Positions 1 through 8,280 of a DNA stretch of 39,088 bases are shown in pieces. This DNA comes from Muribaculaceae bacterium (GTDB lineage: Bacteria > Bacteroidota > Bacteroidia > Bacteroidales > Muribaculaceae), in assembly GCA_017454355.1 (NCBI GenBank), contig JAFTDD010000038.1:1-39088 (forward strand). The letters run 5' to 3'. Made by a program: the position numbers and the translations under genes. Below the pieces are notes generated by a model. That model did not search any database and had not been told where the DNA came from. It saw only the letters and a list, made by a program, of their open reading frames with translations. Positions within the stretch are counted from its first letter, which is position 1, and every line of letters starts with the position of its first letter.

Positions 1-23
1 GTCGTTTATACTACTTGTTGTAT
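1..23 (+). other. Partial CRISPR spacer at the window edge
   Basis: These 23 bases sit immediately left of the first visible repeat. They match the last 23 bases of spacer 12 (921-943) at 20 of 23 positions. That similarity makes them the end of another spacer rather than a leader, so the array continues beyond the left edge of the window. The three mismatches are spaced 12 and 6 nt apart, all in one codon phase. Confidence 0.75.
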
Positions 24-2761
24 GTTGTGAATTGCTTTCAAATTTGTATATTTGCAGGAGAATTGGCAACTTTTCGAATACCATCAAGCATAACTGTTAC
101 GTTGTGAATTGCTTTCAAATTTGTATCTTTGCAGGAGATTTGGCAACGAGCAGTTAGAGAAGAAGAAGGCTCAACTGGTTGTGAATTGCTTTCAAATTTG
201 TATCTTTGCAGGAGATTTGGCAACGACAAGGTGAACGCACAAAACGGAAAATGGGTTGTGAATTGCTTTCAAATTTGTATCTTTGCAGGAGATTTGGCAA
301 CTATCAAGTATAGTATTGCTAGCTGACTTATGTTGTGAATTGCTTTCAAATTTGTATCTTTGCAGGAGATTTGGCAACCTTACGGATAGCATCATGCATA
401 ACTGTAATGTTGTGAATTGCTTTCAAATTTGTATCTTTGCAGGAGATTTGGCAACATAATTTACAGCTGTTGAAGCATTTCCAATGTTGTGAATTGCTTT
501 CAAATTTGTATCTTTGCAGGAGATTTGGCAACAAAAGTATGCAGTGAAAATGTGGACGGCCGTTGTGAATTGCTTTCAAATTTGTATCTTTGCAGGAGAT
601 TTGGCAACTAATTAACGGTTATGAAAGAGAGAAACATGTTGTGAATTGCTTTCAAATTTGTATCTTTGCAGGAGATTTGGCAACCCTCATCATCTCATCA
701 CAGCTCTTTGGTGTTGTGAATTGCTTTCAAATTTGTATCTTTGCAGGAGATTTGGCAACTCTTTCAGTTCAGCGGTCATTTTCTCGGTAGTTGTGAATTG
801 CTTTCAAATTTGTATCTTTGCAGGAGATTTGGCAACGGAGTAGATGAAGATGAAAAAGCCTGGCGCGTTGTGAATTGCTTTCAAATTTGTATCTTTGCAG
901 GAGATTTGGCAACTTCGTAAGTCATTTATACTACTCGTTGTGTGTTGTGAATTGCTTTCAAATTTGTATCTTTGCAGGAGATTTGGCAACTTACGCCAAC
1001 AGCGTTTGCGCAACGTCATCGTTGTGAATTGCTTTCAAATTTGTATCTTTGCAGGAGATTTGGCAACCACAAGGAACACCGCGTTGAAAGCGGTCTAGTT
1101 GTGAATTGCTTTCAAATTTGTATCTTTGCAGGAGATTTGGCAACGCATGGTGAAAATGTACTTTGACGGCGAGTGTTGTGAATTGCTTTCAAATTTGTAT
1201 CTTTGCAGGAGATTTGGCAACGGCTTGAGCCGCTTTTTCTTTTTTTGCCATGTTGTGAATTGCTTTCAAATTTGTATCTTTGCAGGAGATTTGGCAACCA
1301 CCCAAAAATGAATGCACCGGCCACTAAAGTTGTGAATTGCTTTCAAATTTGTATCTTTGCAGGAGATTTGGCAACAGCCGTACTTCGAGAGCAAGCGACG
1401 TATCAGTTGTGAATTGCTTTCAAATTTGTATCTTTGCAGGAGATTTGGCAACTATGTTTTCGGATATCAATCTAGATATGCCGTTGTGAATTGCTTTCAA
1501 ATTTGTATCTTTGCAGGAGATTTGGCAACTGTATGGTGGTGGTAGTGGAAACACCCACAGTTGTGAATTGCTTTCAAATTTGTATCTTTGCAGGAGATTT
1601 GGCAACGGAGTTGACGCCGTTACGGCGCTAGTGCACGTTGTGAATTGCTTTCAAATTTGTATCTTTGCAGGAGATTTGGCAACTCGACACCACGCAGCAG
1701 CCGCCGCCGCGGCGTTGTGAATTGCTTTCAAATTTGTATCTTTGCAGGAGATTTGGCAACAACATCTAACGGCGTTATTTTGCAAAGCATGTTGTGAATT
1801 GCTTTCAAATTTGTATCTTTGCAGGAGATTTGGCAACGTTGCCCTCGAGGGGGCGTCAACCCTGGGGTTGTGAATTGCTTTCAAATTTGTATCTTTGCAG
1901 GAGATTTGGCAACCGTTGCCGGAGCCCCTCATCTGTTCTGCAAGTTGTGAATTGCTTTCAAATTTGTATCTTTGCAGGAGATTTGGCAACCTTACCGAGC
2001 GAAGACAACTCATCTTGTTTGTTGTGAATTGCTTTCAAATTTGTATCTTTGCAGGAGATTTGGCAACAGCGATTTGGCAAAGCTTGATGACACACTGGTT
2101 GTGAATTGCTTTCAAATTTGTATCTTTGCAGGAGATTTGGCAACAACGTGCGTGTGCGTGCGCAAGAGAAAGTTGGTTGTGAATTGCTTTCAAATTTGTA
2201 TCTTTGCAGGAGATTTGGCAACTGCGCCGGTATAGACCGGCTTGCCGTTATAGTTGTGAATTGCTTTCAAATTTGTATCTTTGCAGGAGATTTGGCAACG
2301 CCATTCAGCGTGAGAACGTGTCCGTTGCTGTTGTGAATTGCTTTCAAATTTGTATCTTTGCAGGAGATTTGGCAACGCCGCTCGTAGTGTTGAGCTTGCC
2401 GAACACGTTGTGAATTGCTTTCAAATTTGTATCTTTGCAGGAGATTTGGCAACGCACGACACCGTAGGGAAACTCTGCCGCCAGTTGTGAATTGCTTTCA
2501 AATTTGTATCTTTGCAGGAGATTTGGCAACCACCGCCCTGCACGAACAAGACATCAATCGGTTGTGAATTGCTTTCAAATTTGTATCTTTGCAGGAGATT
2601 TGGCAACGGAGAAGATGAAGATGAGAAGGCTTGCCGCGTTGTGAATTGCTTTCAAATTTGTATCTTTGCAGGAGATTTGGCAACTAATTTGAATTTTTAA
2701 CGCCTCTAATGGTAGTTGTGAATTGCTTTCAAATTTGTATCTTTGCAGGAGATTTGGCAAC
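24..2761 (+). CRISPR. CRISPR array, 47-bp repeats, 36 repeats and 35 spacers (type II-C style)
   Basis: Thirty-six repeats of 47 bp start at 24 and then about every 77 bp; the last spans 2715-2761. The repeat begins GTTGTGAATTGC and ends GGAGATTTGGCAAC. Most spacers are 30 bp; those at 533, 609 and 1838 are 29, the one at 685 is 28 and the one at 2145 is 31. All repeats I checked are identical except the first (24-70), which has two substitutions (repeat positions 27 and 39). Repeats of 47 bp with 30-bp spacers are typical of Bacteroidota type II-C (Cas9) loci; the type assignment is inference because no cas gene is in the window. Each repeat holds TTG at positions 2-4, a 19-nt gap and TATCTTTG at 24-31, a good Bacteroidota promoter directed rightward into the following spacer. 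I set the strand to + on that basis. Confidence 0.97.
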
Positions 2762-2866
2762 ACGATGTTGATAACTTATTGATAATTAATAAGTTGCAAG
2801 GTGCTGCCAGAAAATAAAAAATGCCAAATCTTTTAGTTGGTTCGTGAGGATAGAGCCAATTTTGTA
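2762..2866 (+). other. AT-rich flank of the CRISPR array
   Basis: No open frame is convincing here. The stretch has a small inverted repeat (AACTTATT at 2773-2780, AATAAGTT at 2788-2795) and a 10-base run, TGCCAAATCT at 2822-2831, complementary to the 3' part of the CRISPR repeat (AGATTTGGCA). It could be a leader, or the tail of a transcript started in the last repeat. I found no match to a tracrRNA anti-repeat, which should complement the 5' half of the repeat. Confidence 0.4.
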
Positions 2867-2899
2867 TAAAGGACGCGATGTCACACATCGCGTCCTTTA
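2867..2899. terminator. Perfect 15-bp hairpin between the array and the DUF58 gene
   Basis: TAAAGGACGCGATGT (2867-2881), a 3-nt loop CAC, and its exact complement (2885-2899). It lies about 105 bp after the last CRISPR repeat and 85 bp beyond the DUF58 stop codon, between converging transcripts, so it can serve both directions. The stem ends supply A and U runs, but no long separate U-tract follows on either side. Confidence 0.6.
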
Positions 2900-2983
2900 T
2901 GGTTATTAGTGACAGATGAAATGTATGTTAGAGGTTAAGTTTTGTTAAAATGTGTAATGGCAGCGCGATTCTATGGCGCGGGG

Positions 2984-4321
2984 TTAGAAGAGGTGTCGGG
3001 CCTTCATCTCGAGGTAGCGGTTGATGACGTTGATAGTGAGGCCGGAGGGCGATGTGAGCAGCGAGTGGATGCCGTTGCGGCGCAGTTCGGCTACTATGGC
3101 ACGTTTGAGGCCGAGTTGGCGCATCGCTATCACGCGGGTATAGTAGCCTCGCAGGTCGCGCGGACGCTCGGAAACGTAGTGCGCCGTTTCCACGTCATCA
3201 AAGAAGACAACCAGCAGACGATGACGCACGTTCATGCGGCGCAGGTAGGGGAGTTGTCGCCGCATACCGTCGAGCGAAGTGAAATTGGTGTAGAGCACGA
3301 GCAGGCTGCGGCGGCGTATCAGGCGGTCGATGTTGACGGCTAGCGCCGCAAAGTCGCTGTCGTCAAAATCGGTCTCCAAGTTGTAGAGAGCCTCGTTGAT
3401 AACCATCATGTGGGAGGCACGGCGCTCGGCCGGCACATATTCGCCAAAGTCGCCGGCAAATGTCACTATGCCGGCCTTGTCTTCCTTGTGTGTTGCCACG
3501 TAACTGAGCACAAGCGACGCGTTGATTGCGTAGTCGAGCAGTGTCATGCGATCCGAAGTATCGGAATCATCACATAGTTTGAAGGCCTGTTGCATCACGC
3601 GTCCTTTGTCGATGACGTTGAACACTTGCTGCGAACGCTCGTCCTGATAGACGTTGACCATGAGTTGGCCGCGGCGTGCGCTGGCTTTCCAGTTGATGGC
3701 GCGGTACTCATCGCCCTCCACATACTCCTTGATCTGCTCAAACTCGGTGTTATTGCCCACGTGGCGAATGCGCTTGATACCCAACTCGGTGAGGTTGTCG
3801 CTCATGGCGAGTAGTTCATATTTGTTGAGCATCAGATAGGACGGGTAGACAGCGACGTCCTGCTCGCTGCCGAGGGTGTAACGTCGCTGCACGAGGCCCA
3901 GTGCGGTTGCCGCAAAGACGCGGATGTGTCCGAAGCCGTACACGCCACGTTTGACGGGGCGCAGCCTGTAGATGATGTCGCATGCGCCGTGGGCCGCCAG
4001 GCGGTGGCCGAAGAGGACATCGCGCCGCTGGAAGATGTGTGGTATCTCGTCAATCACTTCGAGCCACACAGCAAAAGGGTAGTCGCTCGCCACAGAGAGT
4101 GTCACCTCGTTGTCGTCGCCGTTGCTGAAGCGCGAAGCCATCCGGCGCGAGGCGACGATGGCCCGGCGGTGGTACAGCAAAACCACGTCGAGCGCTACTG
4201 CCGCGACGAGCAACCACAGCGCGGCGATGCCCGCGGTGTAGCACCATGGCCACCATTCTCCGGCAACAAGGCCGAGCACAATGGCGGCTACAACGATATA
4301 GAAGCGTTTGGTGAGATACAA
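2984..4321 (-). CDS. DUF58 domain-containing membrane protein
   Basis: 445 residues. Two hydrophobic segments near the N terminus (about residues 8-45) anchor it in the inner membrane. The DUF58 signature follows in the middle of the protein: IKEYVEGDEYRAINWKASAR, with the usual acidic pair, NWKA and a trailing basic residue. The C-terminal third resembles the von Willebrand A-like fold common behind DUF58. It is the last gene of a minus-strand cluster with MoxR, DUF4350, DUF4129 and SpoIIM-family genes; MoxR-DUF58 pairs are known together and are thought to act in assembly or activation of membrane or envelope complexes, with no defined substrate. A 72-bp gap separates it from the MoxR gene. 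The family call is firm, the function unknown. Confidence 0.92.
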   Translation of the reverse strand: MYLTKRFYIVVAAIVLGLVAGEWWPWCYTAGIAALWLLVAAVALDVVLLYHRRAIVASRRMASRFSNGDDNEVTLSVASDYPFAVWLEVIDEIPHIFQRRDVLFGHRLAAHGACDIIYRLRPVKRGVYGFGHIRVFAATALGLVQRRYTLGSEQDVAVYPSYLMLNKYELLAMSDNLTELGIKRIRHVGNNTEFEQIKEYVEGDEYRAINWKASARRGQLMVNVYQDERSQQVFNVIDKGRVMQQAFKLCDDSDTSDRMTLLDYAINASLVLSYVATHKEDKAGIVTFAGDFGEYVPAERRASHMMVINEALYNLETDFDDSDFAALAVNIDRLIRRRSLLVLYTNFTSLDGMRRQLPYLRRMNVRHRLLVVFFDDVETAHYVSERPRDLRGYYTRVIAMRQLGLKRAIVAELRRNGIHSLLTSPSGLTINVINRYLEMKARHLF

Positions 4322-4360
4322 TGTAGTAGTTAGTAGTTAGTCGTTAGAAAGCCGGTGCGA

Positions 4361-4381
4361 GGGCGCGCGGCATGGCCAACC
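4361..4381 (+). repeat. 21-bp dispersed intergenic repeat, copy 1
   Basis: The 21 bases from GGGCGCGCGG to GGCCAACC recur exactly at 18695-18715 and in changed form near 25023-25042. It lies in the 72-bp gap between the MoxR and DUF58 genes, just after short TAGT/TTAG repeats. No function is visible. Confidence 0.6.
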
Positions 4382-4393
4382 GGTTGTCGGCAT

Positions 4394-5374
4394 TTACTTG
4401 GGTACCTCGATTTTCTCGATGAGGTTGTCGATGACGCGTGCTGGCGTGTAGCCCTGCATTTCGGCCTCGGCGGTGAGGATAATGCGGTGGCAGAGCACGG
4501 GTTGCGCCAAGGTCTTTATATCGTCGGGCACAACGAAGTCTCGTCCTTGCAGCATGGCAAAAGCCTTGCCGGCTTGCAGCAGCGCCACGGCGGCGCGCGG
4601 CGATGCGCCCAACTGGATTGCGCGGCTGCTGCGTGTGCTTTTCACCACTTGTGCGATGTATCGCAGCAGGCTGTCGTCCACCACGATGAGTTGCAGTTTG
4701 TCGCGCATGGCCAGCAACTCGTCTTGCGATAGCACGGGTTGCAGATCCTCGAGTTTGGTCAGTCGCGCGTTGGCCTGATGGCGTCGCAGGATGTTCACCT
4801 CGTCGTCAAGTTCGGGATAGCCCATAATCACCTTCATCATGAAGCGGTCGAGTTGAGCCTCGGGCAGTTGGTAGGTGCCCTCTTGCTCCACGGGGTTTTG
4901 TGTGGCGAGGATGGTGTAGAGGCGTCCCATGGGGTGGGAGGTGCCGTCGACGGTTACTTGGCGCTCTTCCATCACCTCGAACAGGGCCGCTTGGGTTTTG
5001 GCCGGCGAGCGGTTAATCTCGTCCACAAGCACGATGTCGCTGAACACCGGTCCCGGGTGGAAACTGAATTCCGCGGTCTTGGCGTTAAACACTGTGGTGC
5101 CAATCACGTCGCTGGGCATAAGGTCCGGCGTGAACTGGATGCGTTGGAAGCGTGCGCCAATCAGGCGGCTGATGGTGCGCGCCAGCAGTGTTTTTGCCAC
5201 GCCCGGCACACCCTCGAGCAACACATGGCCGTCGGCAAGGATAGCCGTGAGCACCAGTTCGACGTTGGTCTGCTGGCCAACGATTACGGTGGCGATAGTG
5301 CGGCGCAGTTCCGCCACTCTGGCCGAGAAGTCGCTCAGGTCGACGCGCTGTCCATTGGTTGTTATATCATTCAT
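4394..5374 (-). CDS. MoxR family AAA+ ATPase
   Basis: 326 residues, cytoplasmic. Walker A GVPGVAKT at residues 55-62, Walker B IVLVDEIN at about 114-121 followed by RSPAKTQAALFEVMEE, and sensor 1 ATQNP at 157-161. These are the standard MoxR motifs and the length is normal for the family. MoxR ATPases act as chaperone-like remodelers for partner proteins, often DUF58 or VWA proteins, and a DUF58 gene follows directly. The upstream gap to the DUF4350 gene is 49 bp and contains a short tandem repeat of CGTTATT units. The start is the ATG of MNDITTNGQR. Confidence 0.95.
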   Translation of the reverse strand: MNDITTNGQRVDLSDFSARVAELRRTIATVIVGQQTNVELVLTAILADGHVLLEGVPGVAKTLLARTISRLIGARFQRIQFTPDLMPSDVIGTTVFNAKTAEFSFHPGPVFSDIVLVDEINRSPAKTQAALFEVMEERQVTVDGTSHPMGRLYTILATQNPVEQEGTYQLPEAQLDRFMMKVIMGYPELDDEVNILRRHQANARLTKLEDLQPVLSQDELLAMRDKLQLIVVDDSLLRYIAQVVKSTRSSRAIQLGASPRAAVALLQAGKAFAMLQGRDFVVPDDIKTLAQPVLCHRIILTAEAEMQGYTPARVIDNLIEKIEVPK

Positions 5375-5423
5375 ATTCGTTGTTCGTTATTCGTTATTCG
5401 TTTTAGTTTAGTAATGTTGGCAA

Positions 5424-6737
5424 CTATAGGCCGGCTTCCAGACGGTCCATCCGGTCGATAATTGAAATCATTGTGGCATCCGGCAACTCGTCGGAGGTTG
5501 AGGCTTGAGCGATGGCGTCGAGCAGGGTCTCGACCTCATCGCGTGCCGTGCCGGTGGCGGTTGCCAATTCGCGCACGATGGTGGCGCGGTCGTCGGTCTC
5601 CAGGTCAAGCATGAGTTCGCGTCTCACCGCGTCGACAAACATCGTGTAGCGTTTCATCACCAAGTCAACGTTGTCGTGCCGACGGTAGTAGAGGTCGCCG
5701 ACGTTGAGCGTCATCTCCATCACGCGGTTGGCTGGCGGCTCGATGACAGGAATGACGCGCTGTCGTCGGCGTGCCGTGAATACGATAGCCAGCAGGCAAG
5801 TAACGATGGTCAGCAAGTAGGCGGCACGCATTGCCGGGGAGCGCATGAGCACATCGGCAGTCTCGTCAAGTTCGTCGTCAGTGACCTTATCCTCGGCCCT
5901 CAAGCGGCGCACTGGCTTGTCGGCAAGCAGGGACATCAGGCGCAGCATCAAATTTCGGGCCTCGGCATGGTGGGCCACGGCAAAGTTGGTGAACAAGCGT
6001 GGCATTGTGCCGATGATGAGCGCGCCCTTGCGCTCGGGACTGGTCACGCGGATTGCTAAAGTATCGCCGTCGGCACTTTGGATCAGAGGCTGATAACGCG
6101 GTTGTGGAAGCGGCACGACGGTGTTGTAAATGTCGTCTTCGTCAACATCCCACTCTTCTATGTTGACATTCCGGGAGACGTACACTTCCGGTAGCCAATA
6201 GCCGGGGGGCTCGGCGGTTGCCGTGACGCTGTCGCCGTTCCATGTTATCCGCACCTCATCTCTGGGAGCGCAATAGCGGTCATCCAAAGACAAATACGTA
6301 TATTCTCCCTTAAAGAATGTGTTCAGTCCCGCATAGTAAAGGATATTACTGAGTGTGCTGCGGGCGTCTGTAACCACCATCACTGTTGAGCCATGCTCAA
6401 TGAGTTCGTCAATCTGGCTCACTGCATCATCGATGTTGTAGCCCTCGTCGGCCACAAAGAGATAGTTGTAACGCAGCGCGTCGGGCTTGATTTCACCGGT
6501 GATGCTGTCGCCGATGACGTGGGTGAGCGAGAAGAGTTCGTTGGCTACCGTCTCGTAGCCGTGCGGCATCGCCTGCGAGAGCACCTCGTCCACGTGGCGG
6601 ATGCCCTGCGGCTGGCGGTTGTCGTAGCCCAGGTCGGAGTTACTGTAATTATATTCCACCCCGTTGCGGTAACTGAACATGAATGCCAGCACTGCCAGCA
6701 GAGCCATTGCCAAGATGAAACCGCGGTTAATGTTCAT
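5424..6737 (-). CDS. DUF4350 domain-containing membrane protein
   Basis: 437 residues. An N-terminal hydrophobic segment (about residues 6-22), an extracytoplasmic DUF4350-like region with RHVDEVLSQ near the start, and a second membrane segment near residue 310 (YLLTIVTCLLAIVFTA) before a helical cytoplasmic tail. The start codon overlaps the stop of the preceding DUF4129 gene by 4 nt (ATGA at 6737-6734), so translation of the two is probably coupled. DUF4350 proteins occur with MoxR and DUF58 in Bacteroidota clusters; the biochemical role is not known. The domain name is assigned from sequence pattern and context. Confidence 0.85.
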   Translation of the reverse strand: MNINRGFILAMALLAVLAFMFSYRNGVEYNYSNSDLGYDNRQPQGIRHVDEVLSQAMPHGYETVANELFSLTHVIGDSITGEIKPDALRYNYLFVADEGYNIDDAVSQIDELIEHGSTVMVVTDARSTLSNILYYAGLNTFFKGEYTYLSLDDRYCAPRDEVRITWNGDSVTATAEPPGYWLPEVYVSRNVNIEEWDVDEDDIYNTVVPLPQPRYQPLIQSADGDTLAIRVTSPERKGALIIGTMPRLFTNFAVAHHAEARNLMLRLMSLLADKPVRRLRAEDKVTDDELDETADVLMRSPAMRAAYLLTIVTCLLAIVFTARRRQRVIPVIEPPANRVMEMTLNVGDLYYRRHDNVDLVMKRYTMFVDAVRRELMLDLETDDRATIVRELATATGTARDEVETLLDAIAQASTSDELPDATMISIIDRMDRLEAGL

Positions 6738-7375
6738 GACGGCTCACCTCCTTCCTGCCCCGTTGTTATTTGGTCTATGACGCTTCGGCAGCAGCCTGCG
6801 GCAAGTGTCGACTGCTCGTTGAAGGCCTCAAACTTGCCATATCGCACCTTGAGGAAGACGTTGGTGAGGGAGGTCATCGGCGCCATATTCACCAAGAGGG
6901 CATACTGCGATGGAGTGCGTCCGGGCACCCAGTCCAGTCGTCCGGCGTCCACCAGGGCGCGCAGTGTCTTGAGGTAATAGAGGCGGACGAGCGCGGCGTG
7001 GTTGCCGGCGGCCGTCGCGGCGGCAATCTCGGCGTCAAAGTCGATGCCGTATATGTCCTCATCGTCGCGCACCTCGTAGTCGACTGCGGCGTCACGATGC
7101 AACCAGCGCATGATTTTCTTGCGGTAGAGAATTACCACCACCACCAGCACCACCAGCGCCAGGACGCCAACGGCAAGCCAGAAGTTGCCCATTGTTGTCC
7201 TCGTGGCGGATCGCAGCAGGTCGTCGAGGGCATCGGCGATGCGCTCCCACAAGGCTTCGAGCAGCGATGTCGACGGCATCGTCGTGCCATCGTACGCTCC
7301 AAGGTAGTTGTCGGCCTCAACAATCTGCCTCACTTGCTCCTGGCTCACCGCCAGTGTGTCCACCCCGTTGCTCAT
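6734..7375 (-). CDS. DUF4129 domain-containing membrane protein
   Basis: 213 residues from the ATG at 7375 (MSNGVDTLAV). I prefer this start to the longer open frame up to 7459 because it lies one base after the stop of the upstream gene (TAA-C-ATG). One transmembrane segment lies near residues 65-83. The C-terminal soluble domain contains LRALVDAGRLDW and TPSQYALLV, matching the DUF4129 pattern. Its stop overlaps the DUF4350 start. DUF4129 domains commonly sit beside MoxR/DUF58 systems in several phyla; their role is unresolved. Confidence 0.85.
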   Translation of the reverse strand: MSNGVDTLAVSQEQVRQIVEADNYLGAYDGTTMPSTSLLEALWERIADALDDLLRSATRTTMGNFWLAVGVLALVVLVVVVILYRKKIMRWLHRDAAVDYEVRDDEDIYGIDFDAEIAAATAAGNHAALVRLYYLKTLRALVDAGRLDWVPGRTPSQYALLVNMAPMTSLTNVFLKVRYGKFEAFNEQSTLAAGCCRSVIDQITTGQEGGEPS

Positions 7376-7376
7376 G

Positions 7377-8264
7377 TTATAGATTGGCGAAATTATCAAT
7401 TTCCGTCTCAAGGTCGGCGTCGTCTTTTTCCTGCGCCACGCTGCCGTAGTGCAACGCAATGGCCATCACGAGTACCGAATAGGCATAATACTGGACGAGC
7501 GTCATCGCAATGGTCGCCACATAATATGCGGCCGTGAGAAACACCTCGTCGCCGGTTATTTCTATTCGGCCGCCCACAAAGGCGTTTAGTATCATCGAGA
7601 GCAATGCCCACACTCCGCTAAAGAATAACTGCGAGTAAAAATAAATCAGCAGCATGACAATCATCAGGCCGACCATTTTCCAAAACTGGGCGTAGCACAA
7701 CCTGAAGCCACGGACGATTGCCTCTTTCACTCCGCACCCCTCAAACACAGCAACCGGCGCGGCCATCAGCAGCGGGTTAACCACCCCCGCGCAATAAAAC
7801 AGCAAGGCGAACGGCATAAGCAGGAACGCAAACATTGTGAGCCACGACATGGGCAGCGCCACCACAAACAGCAGCACCGAGAGCACAATCATCGGCCACG
7901 CCACGGCACGCAGGCAACGCCACAGGTCGCTAAACGTCACTGTCTCCAGCCCGTCAGGACGGTCAAAATAACACTTCATCAGCGACAAGCACAAGCAATT
8001 GGCCATCATATATCCTACTGCCATCAGGCCATAAACCATGATTGCCGACGCCAACCAGTCACCGCCGTGGTCGTGAAACACGTGGTGCGCCATGAAGTCT
8101 ACAAGTCCCATACCGGCAATGATGGATATCGGCAATAGCACATAAACCGACAGACGCAACCACGGCCGCCAGTTGACGTGGATAAAGTCAAACACCGTGT
8201 TGACCTTGCCAGTCAGGCTGCGGCGCTCGTAGAGCCGTATTTTCTCGTCACGATTCTGTCTCAT
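7377..8264 (-). CDS. Multi-pass membrane protein of the MoxR/DUF58 cluster
   Basis: 295 residues with about six hydrophobic segments (for example LSVYVLLPISIIAGMGLVDF near residue 37 and MIVLSVLLFVVALPMSW near 135). I do not recognise a named domain with confidence. It lies between the SpoIIM-family gene (16-bp gap) and the DUF4129 gene (1-bp gap), so it is almost certainly co-transcribed and part of the same membrane assembly. The basic N terminus (MRQNRDEKIRLYERRS) suggests a cytoplasmic N end. Confidence 0.85.
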   Translation of the reverse strand: MRQNRDEKIRLYERRSLTGKVNTVFDFIHVNWRPWLRLSVYVLLPISIIAGMGLVDFMAHHVFHDHGGDWLASAIMVYGLMAVGYMMANCLCLSLMKCYFDRPDGLETVTFSDLWRCLRAVAWPMIVLSVLLFVVALPMSWLTMFAFLLMPFALLFYCAGVVNPLLMAAPVAVFEGCGVKEAIVRGFRLCYAQFWKMVGLMIVMLLIYFYSQLFFSGVWALLSMILNAFVGGRIEITGDEVFLTAAYYVATIAMTLVQYYAYSVLVMAIALHYGSVAQEKDDADLETEIDNFANL

Positions 8265-8280
8265 CGCGGTTATGATAGGT

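Noticed and set aside
2068-2097. Spacer 27 contains GATTTGGCAA, ten bases of the repeat end
   Set aside because: Could suggest slippage or self-derived spacer, but ten bases within one of 35 spacers is weak and the rest is unrelated.
2223-2406. Spacers 29, 30 and 31 read on the minus strand as short peptides with a shared x-N/F-G-K/H pattern
   Set aside because: Nucleotide identity is low apart from one CGGCAAGC match; likely chance.
24-2761. Many 60-120-codon open frames on both strands across the CRISPR array
   Set aside because: They are translations of the 77-bp repeat unit (recurring CFQICIFAGDLAT and LPNLLQRYKFESNSQ) and have no gene features.
2762-2960. tracrRNA next to the array
   Set aside because: No complement to the 5' half of the repeat is present on either strand here; it is probably left of the window with cas9.
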